The notes under the pieces were generated by a model, which saw only the letters and a list, made by a program, of their open reading frames with translations, was not told the DNA's origin and did no database searches. 64,000 nt of DNA. Origin: Emcibacter sp. (lineage in GTDB: Bacteria; Pseudomonadota; Alphaproteobacteria; Sphingomonadales; Emcibacteraceae). The stretch covers positions 42,970 through 106,969 of the forward strand of contig JAKIUQ010000011.1 of NCBI GenBank assembly GCA_021647465.1, read 5' to 3'. Positions 62,570 to 64,000 of this stretch are shown piece after piece (position 1 is the stretch's first letter; each line of letters begins with the position of its first letter). The position numbers and the translations under genes were made by a program.

Positions 62570-63787
62570 ATGACGTTACTTACACATATATTAATTGCTG
62601 CGACCTATGCACTCATCGCTGTTTTAGTGGCTTTTGCGCTTCCTCTTCAATTTGAATCGGTCGACAAAACATCTGCCCAGATCATTGGGGCGATATTATT
62701 CTTCATTGGGGTGCAGTTTCACACAATGTATATCTGGCGGTTTGGTAAAGAAGACACGGTAAACCGGCTGCTGGCCCTGCATCAGGACTATCAGGTCAGC
62801 CTTGATAAGCTGGAGGAGAATAATGCTGAGCTGGTGGCGCTTCGCGAAAAAATATATAAAGTCGACAATAGGCAGAATACAGAAATAATTTCTGAAATGC
62901 ATGTTTTGCAGACCTTGCTGAATCAAGTCATAGAGAAATCCGGAGAGTCTCTGGAGAAAAGAACCAAAGGGGATAAAAAATCGACGAAAACCCCGGGTTC
63001 CCGCGATAAAAAATTACAGGCTGATTTGAAAAAGATTGACCGCAGCGATGGTGAGGTGCTGAATATCATGCATCACGCATTGGAGGGAAACAGAGTAGAC
63101 CTTTATCTTCAGCCGATTGTGGCGCTGCCTTCCCGGCGGGTTGTACATTATGAATCCTATAGCCGGGTGCGCGATGATAGCGATAACGTTATTTTTCCAT
63201 CGCAATATCTGAAATTGGCCGAGGATAGCGGATTGGTCGGCACATTGGATAACTTATTACTCTTCAGATGTATTCAGGTCATTCGCCGGTTAGGCCCCCG
63301 GCGGCCAGACCTTCGATTTTTCTGTAATATTTCCTCGGTGTCTTTAAATGACAAGGAATTTTTTCCACAATTCATCGATTTCATGTTGGAAAATAATGAA
63401 CTATCAGATCGATTGGTTTTTGAATTCTCACAAAAAGACGTCATGCGTCAATCGCCGTCAGTCGGGCGTAGTCTGGCCACATTGGGCCGGCGGGGCTTTC
63501 GGTTTTCAATGGATCAGATCATTGATCTTAATATGGATCTGGCCGATCTTTCCTCCCGCTATTTCCGTTATGTCAAGATTGGGGCTTCACTGGTGCTTGA
63601 TCAGGAGGCCGATATACATCCTGATGACTTAAAGGAAGCCTTCAGCCGTTATGACCTTGATTTGATCATCGAGAAGATTGAAAGCGACCAGACCATCATT
63701 GATGTATTGGACTATGGCATGGACTATGGTCAGGGGTTCTTGTTCGGGGAACCGCGCCTTAGCAGCGATACGCGTCTGGATTTGTAG
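62570..63787 (+). CDS. TipF-like EAL protein with degenerate active site
   Basis: A 405-residue membrane protein. Two helices (about residues 5-26 and 36-55) are followed by a coiled coil (about 62-125), a basic linker and an EAL domain (about 160-400). This matches Caulobacter TipF, a c-di-GMP-binding flagellar regulator. Residues needed for catalysis differ: the EAL signature reads ESY (Glu195) and the DD pair reads Asp315-Gln316. Asn253, Glu285, Lys336, Glu368 and QGFLFGEP remain. It therefore probably binds rather than hydrolyses c-di-GMP. No flagellar gene is in view. It has its own 200-base upstream region after the terminator. Confidence 0.83.
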   Translation: MTLLTHILIAATYALIAVLVAFALPLQFESVDKTSAQIIGAILFFIGVQFHTMYIWRFGKEDTVNRLLALHQDYQVSLDKLEENNAELVALREKIYKVDNRQNTEIISEMHVLQTLLNQVIEKSGESLEKRTKGDKKSTKTPGSRDKKLQADLKKIDRSDGEVLNIMHHALEGNRVDLYLQPIVALPSRRVVHYESYSRVRDDSDNVIFPSQYLKLAEDSGLVGTLDNLLLFRCIQVIRRLGPRRPDLRFFCNISSVSLNDKEFFPQFIDFMLENNELSDRLVFEFSQKDVMRQSPSVGRSLATLGRRGFRFSMDQIIDLNMDLADLSSRYFRYVKIGASLVLDQEADIHPDDLKEAFSRYDLDLIIEKIESDQTIIDVLDYGMDYGQGFLFGEPRLSSDTRLDL

Positions 63788-63811
63788 GAAATATGGGTTT
63801 GCAGAAAAATA

Positions 63812-63852
63812 TTAAGCCACTGATCGATTGAAGTTCAGCGGCTTAATTTTTA
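63812..63852 (+). terminator. Rho-independent terminator after the EAL gene
   Basis: TTAAGCC-A-CTGA (63812-63823) pairs with TCAG-C-GGCTTAA (63835-63846), with one A/C mismatch, followed by TTTTTATA. It begins 25 bases after the stop codon. Confidence 0.88.
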
Positions 63853-63927
63853 TATATTGCTCGAACCTTTAACTGTATTAGTTCAGATTAGATCTGACAG
63901 TCGTTGCGATCGAAAAGGGTTGCAAGG

Positions 63928-63993
63928 ATGAGAGTTACCGGTTTTGATGTTGGTGCTTATTCAACATTAAAACTTTAAAGAGGTAACTCTCAT
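63928..63993. repeat. Long inverted repeat overlapping a start codon
   Basis: ATGAGAGTTACC (63928-63939) is the perfect reverse complement of GGTAACTCTCAT (63982-63993). An inner pair, GTTTTGATGTTG (63941-63952) and CAACATTAAAAC (63962-63973), matches with one mismatch, so the whole can fold into one long hairpin with an asymmetric bulge. The final AT of the outer arm is part of the ATG at 63992. Possible explanations are a subterminal repeat of an insertion sequence or an RNA structure controlling the next gene. Confidence 0.8.
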
Positions 63994-64000
63994 GATTAAT
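63992..64000 (+). CDS. Start of an unidentified gene (cut by window end)
   Basis: ATGATTAAT begins at 63992, with AAAGAGG about 8 bases upstream as a ribosome-binding site. Only three codons are visible, so the product cannot be named. The site lies in the right arm of the inverted repeat; a transposase is one possibility. Confidence 0.35.

Noticed and set aside
63992..64000. Naming the last partial gene as an IS110/IS1111 transposase
   Set aside because: Only three codons are visible; the inverted repeat is suggestive but cannot identify the family.

Overview
The window looks like chromosomal DNA of a free-living, respiring alphaproteobacterium of moderate GC content. The main evidence is the block FYDLN-acid protein, aroA, cmk, rpsA, ihfB, lapA, pyrF, trpF, trpB, trpA, accD, folC (23.5-34.6 kb), an order I know from Alphaproteobacteria. 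PleD-like and TipF-like c-di-GMP proteins, a ccoNOQP-GHIS cluster and several TonB-dependent receptors fit that. Genus cannot be decided by reading; a marine lineage such as Emcibacterales or Kordiimonadales is only a guess.

Layout. 0-10.9 kb: a catabolic/uptake island on the + strand. It holds a gabD 3' end, gabT, a TetR regulator with matching palindromes, a TonB-dependent receptor, a TPR-sulfotransferase, an MFS carrier, a nitrilase-superfamily amidase and a secreted serine hydrolase of beta-lactamase fold. 10.9-12 kb: a decayed mobile element, a group II intron relic (RT N-terminus plus a well-preserved domain V) sitting in a broken IS3-family transposase. 12-19.7 kb: a LuxR-type response regulator tail-to-tail with a transporter-like hybrid histidine kinase, then a 3-hydroxybutyrate-oligomer hydrolase and a GntP permease. 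19.7-23.4 kb: a second TonB-dependent receptor, the wreck of a third, and tRNA-Ala(GGC). 23.5-34.6 kb: the housekeeping block. 34.6-41 kb: a two-receiver diguanylate cyclase with a degenerate I-site, a LuxR-type regulator and an acoABC acetoin-cleavage operon. 41-46.2 kb: HIT and PAS proteins, a small secreted protein, adenosine kinase, an EI24 membrane protein, a lipoprotein, nth and dapB. 46.3-54.3 kb: the complete cbb3 oxidase structural and assembly operon on the minus strand, with an FNR/FixK box upstream. 54.6-56 kb: an M19 dipeptidase.

56-64 kb is the most interesting stretch. A class I (GEMM) cyclic-di-GMP riboswitch at about 56.08-56.17 kb sits before an uncharacterised 58-residue ORF. 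A 767-base leader or intergenic region follows, then a six-gene TonB2/TtpC-type energy-transduction operon (DUF3450, long ExbB/TtpC, ExbB2, ExbD, TonB, TPR protein), and finally a TipF-like EAL protein with altered catalytic residues. The window ends in a large inverted repeat that overlaps the start of another gene.

How it fits together: several outer-membrane receptors need TonB energy, which the 57-62 kb operon can supply. The catabolic modules (omega-amino acid, 3-hydroxybutyrate, acetoin) feed central carbon metabolism, and the cbb3 oxidase supports respiration at low oxygen. Three c-di-GMP elements (cyclase, riboswitch, EAL-like protein) suggest lifestyle control, but only the riboswitch and its ORF are directly coupled in the sequence.
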